A DNA stretch of 64,000 bases. Source: Saprospiraceae bacterium (GTDB lineage: Bacteria > Bacteroidota > Bacteroidia > Chitinophagales > Saprospiraceae). The stretch covers positions 102,343-166,342 of the forward strand of contig JAGNXB010000002.1 of assembly GCA_017985675.1 (NCBI GenBank), read 5' to 3'. Of this stretch, positions 63,301 through 64,000 are shown one piece after another. The translations under genes and the position numbers were made by a program. The notes under the pieces are model-generated. The model had not been told where the DNA came from, searched no databases, and was given only the letters and a program-made list of their open reading frames with translations. The first letter of the stretch is position 1, and every line of letters begins with the position of its first letter.

Positions 63301-64000
63301 GGTTCAAAAGACGTCAAATATTTCACGTTTACTACAGACAAAGAGGAGTACAAACCCGGAGAAACCGTAACGGTTGAACTTCCAGGTGCCGCAGATGGTC
63401 AGGCTTTGATAAGTCTTGAATCAGGCTCAAACATTCTCAGTGCACAGTTAATATCCCTTGGGAAAAACAAAAGTCTCCACAAATTTCAGGTCACCCCTGA
63501 AATGACACCTAATATTTACATCCATATTGCACTCCTTCAACCACACAGCCAGTTGGCTAATGATCTGCCGTTGCGCCTTTATGGCATCCACCCCATCAAA
63601 ATTTCTGATCCAACCTCAAAGCTTGACCTCATTGTCAATGCACCAGTTGAAATGCGTCCCGACAAAGCATATACCTTACAAGTCAGCGAAAAGAATAGTC
63701 AACCAATGGCCTATACCATTGCGCTAGTAGATGAAGGATTGTTGGATCTAACGCGTTTCAAAACACCGAATCCCCATGAAAAACTTTTTAGCAAAGAAGC
63801 CTTAGGTGTAAAATCCTGGGATATGTATGATCAGGTGCTAGGAGGATTTGCTGGTGAACTGAAACGAATCGTTTCTATTGGAGGTGATGCAGCAGCAGCT
63901 AGACCAGATGGGAATCCTAAGGCCAACCGATTTAAGCCAGCTGTGGTCCATTTGGGTCCTTTCAAACTAGCTGCAGGTAAAAAAGCATCGCACCAGATCA
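60379..64000 (+). CDS. Alpha-2-macroglobulin-like lipoprotein (3' end outside window)
   Basis: At least 1207 residues, open to the window end. It starts MTIRFLFLVTFLLFIGNSC, a lipoprotein-like signal with Cys19 just after GNS. The N-terminal MG-type beta domains lead to YAERGVWRPGDSIFLNLVLYD (MG2, about residues 625-645), and TFTTDKEEYKPGETVTVELPG and ALVDEGLLDLTRFKTPNPHEKLF resemble the bait-proximal region of YfaS-type bacterial macroglobulins. The last residues visible (WDMYDQVLGGFAGELKR) fit the family. Bacterial members trap or block proteases and often pair with pbpC; whether a thioester is present cannot be seen. Confidence 0.93.
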   Translation, partial: MTIRFLFLVTFLLFIGNSCSRKSTTLSDPTTFNPYLASYTGSIISRVSPIVVTFTAPYGQDADAIKAPAAILEFAPAIQGKLEWRDPYSIQFTPEGPLPSGQDYIATLQLSKIVSGLPDSLQQFVFGFKTRDQFMRISLDDLTIPDESKPSSYQVSGKVLCSDFAEEKAIEKAITVQLPGTPPAISWNHDPGGMIHHFTLYPVVAGPTAESLTINWNGSSLGLENDGSEKIDIPSATDFRILRANVQQGNQSGLRISFSQLLDKDQDLTGLVYLSTLPEVIPQFIIEGNNLTCYFPSKLVGNHDLQISKGVKNRVGKSLNQPFTQKINFTQAQPGVRLVGSGNIMPHADQLYFPFEAMNLHTVDVEIFKIHKTNILQFLQVNQLDGDYETQRVGKIIWRGQVDLSSLNPERNNLEYVRYALDLAPLIEPDPEAIYQVRIGFWKEYSDFVCDETNTPLPNDSDDDEGEGYYEEESNPDEYSIMQAYYGREGYTPNFRWELRDDPCATEYYNSDRFVSRNVLSSNLGITCKQSESGDILIVATDLRTAKPVANAHVSFYDYQLQVIQTGKTNNQGIYLAKTRKSPEFVVVRLDQQTGYLVLKDYNTLTTSDFQTEGTAVKKGLRGFTYAERGVWRPGDSIFLNLVLYDPQKSLPVSYPITMEFIDPRGREVSKFVNTKPVGPIYPFAIVTSSDAPTGVWHARFKAGGATFSHYLRIETIKPNRYKLLLDFGKDRLRAKDEPFSASLKATWLHGAPAPYQEAQIEARALPIPTLFKGYESFIFDHPDRDFENQEFVWIKEKTNQDGILQIRNKPLLGKVNPPGKLKINLKYRVNEPGGGFSQDFRSIDYDPYASYCGISIPTNKDGEPVFDSNEKVTIRFASVSEDGKPNARKTLQVRLVRKEWRWWWERYRDNRTGYNESAFQEEDKSTVLTTNAKGIAEWSLQFDKYSRYFVEVCDAESGHCSGADIYIWSNAAGGSKDVKYFTFTTDKEEYKPGETVTVELPGAADGQALISLESGSNILSAQLISLGKNKSLHKFQVTPEMTPNIYIHIALLQPHSQLANDLPLRLYGIHPIKISDPTSKLDLIVNAPVEMRPDKAYTLQVSEKNSQPMAYTIALVDEGLLDLTRFKTPNPHEKLFSKEALGVKSWDMYDQVLGGFAGELKRIVSIGGDAAAARPDGNPKANRFKPAVVHLGPFKLAAGKKASHQI

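Overview
The window comes from a chromosome of the phylum Bacteroidota, most likely a Saprospiraceae-type marine or activated-sludge bacterium. Reasons: a SprB-repeat giant adhesin, type IX secretion (T9SS) sorting tails, exported proteins with loose lipoboxes, TAnnTTTG-type promoter boxes in place of E. coli-like ones, almost no Shine-Dalgarno sequences, the ftsX-DUF3098-uppP-truB gene order, and a bacillithiol gene. The genus is not determined. Most of the window is housekeeping and envelope genes. I found no transposase, integrase, prophage, CRISPR array or recognisable defence system.

Layout. 1-9.9 kb: the end of an OmpA-family protein, a 1937-residue SprB-repeat surface protein, leuS, and a small secreted protein. 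10-12.7 kb: a tightly overlapping ftsX-DUF3098-uppP-truB operon. 12.7-16.9 kb: a secreted alpha/beta hydrolase, gpsA, a translationally coupled msrB-msrB-msrA repair operon (one cytoplasmic and two lipoprotein enzymes), and a MOSC protein. 16.9-17.5 kb: a gene-poor stretch with inverted and direct repeats, several hairpins, a promoter-like element and a strong terminator, which I propose encodes a structured small RNA. 17.5-24.7 kb: sucC, a NrtR-like Nudix regulator, threonine aldolase, etfB-etfA-bifunctional nuclease, a TPR protein, and a small membrane protein followed by dapF. 24.8-29.5 kb: an HtrA protease, an acyl-CoA carboxylase beta subunit, a small exported Cys protein, an RDD protein, and bshB1 coupled to a VWA membrane protein.

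31.7-38.6 kb: a conserved exported protein of unclear function, a THUMP methyltransferase, fabH, a Pmp3-like protein, an acyltransferase, miaA and an ArsC-like protein. 38.7-43.5 kb: two large secreted proteins, one a choice-of-anchor B/T9SS protein and one a lysyl-endopeptidase-like protease with a dockerin-like tail. tRNA-Glu is at 43.7 kb. 43.9-46.3 kb: gap and pgk (lower glycolysis). 46.3-53.8 kb: two glycosyltransferases, a lipoprotein asparaginase, a YfhO-type membrane protein and a flippase. 53.8-56.1 kb: enoyl-CoA hydratase, a thioredoxin-reductase-like ferredoxin reductase and a 2Fe-2S ferredoxin. 56.1-59.2 kb: a DegT aminotransferase-UXS-RfbB sugar-nucleotide operon. After a 1.1 kb gap the window ends inside an alpha-2-macroglobulin-like lipoprotein gene.

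The strongest lead for something undescribed is the repeat and hairpin region at 17.17-17.44 kb. Secondary leads are conserved exported proteins of unknown role (9.3, 27.9 and 31.7 kb) and a recurrent promoter geometry that suggests leaderless mRNAs.
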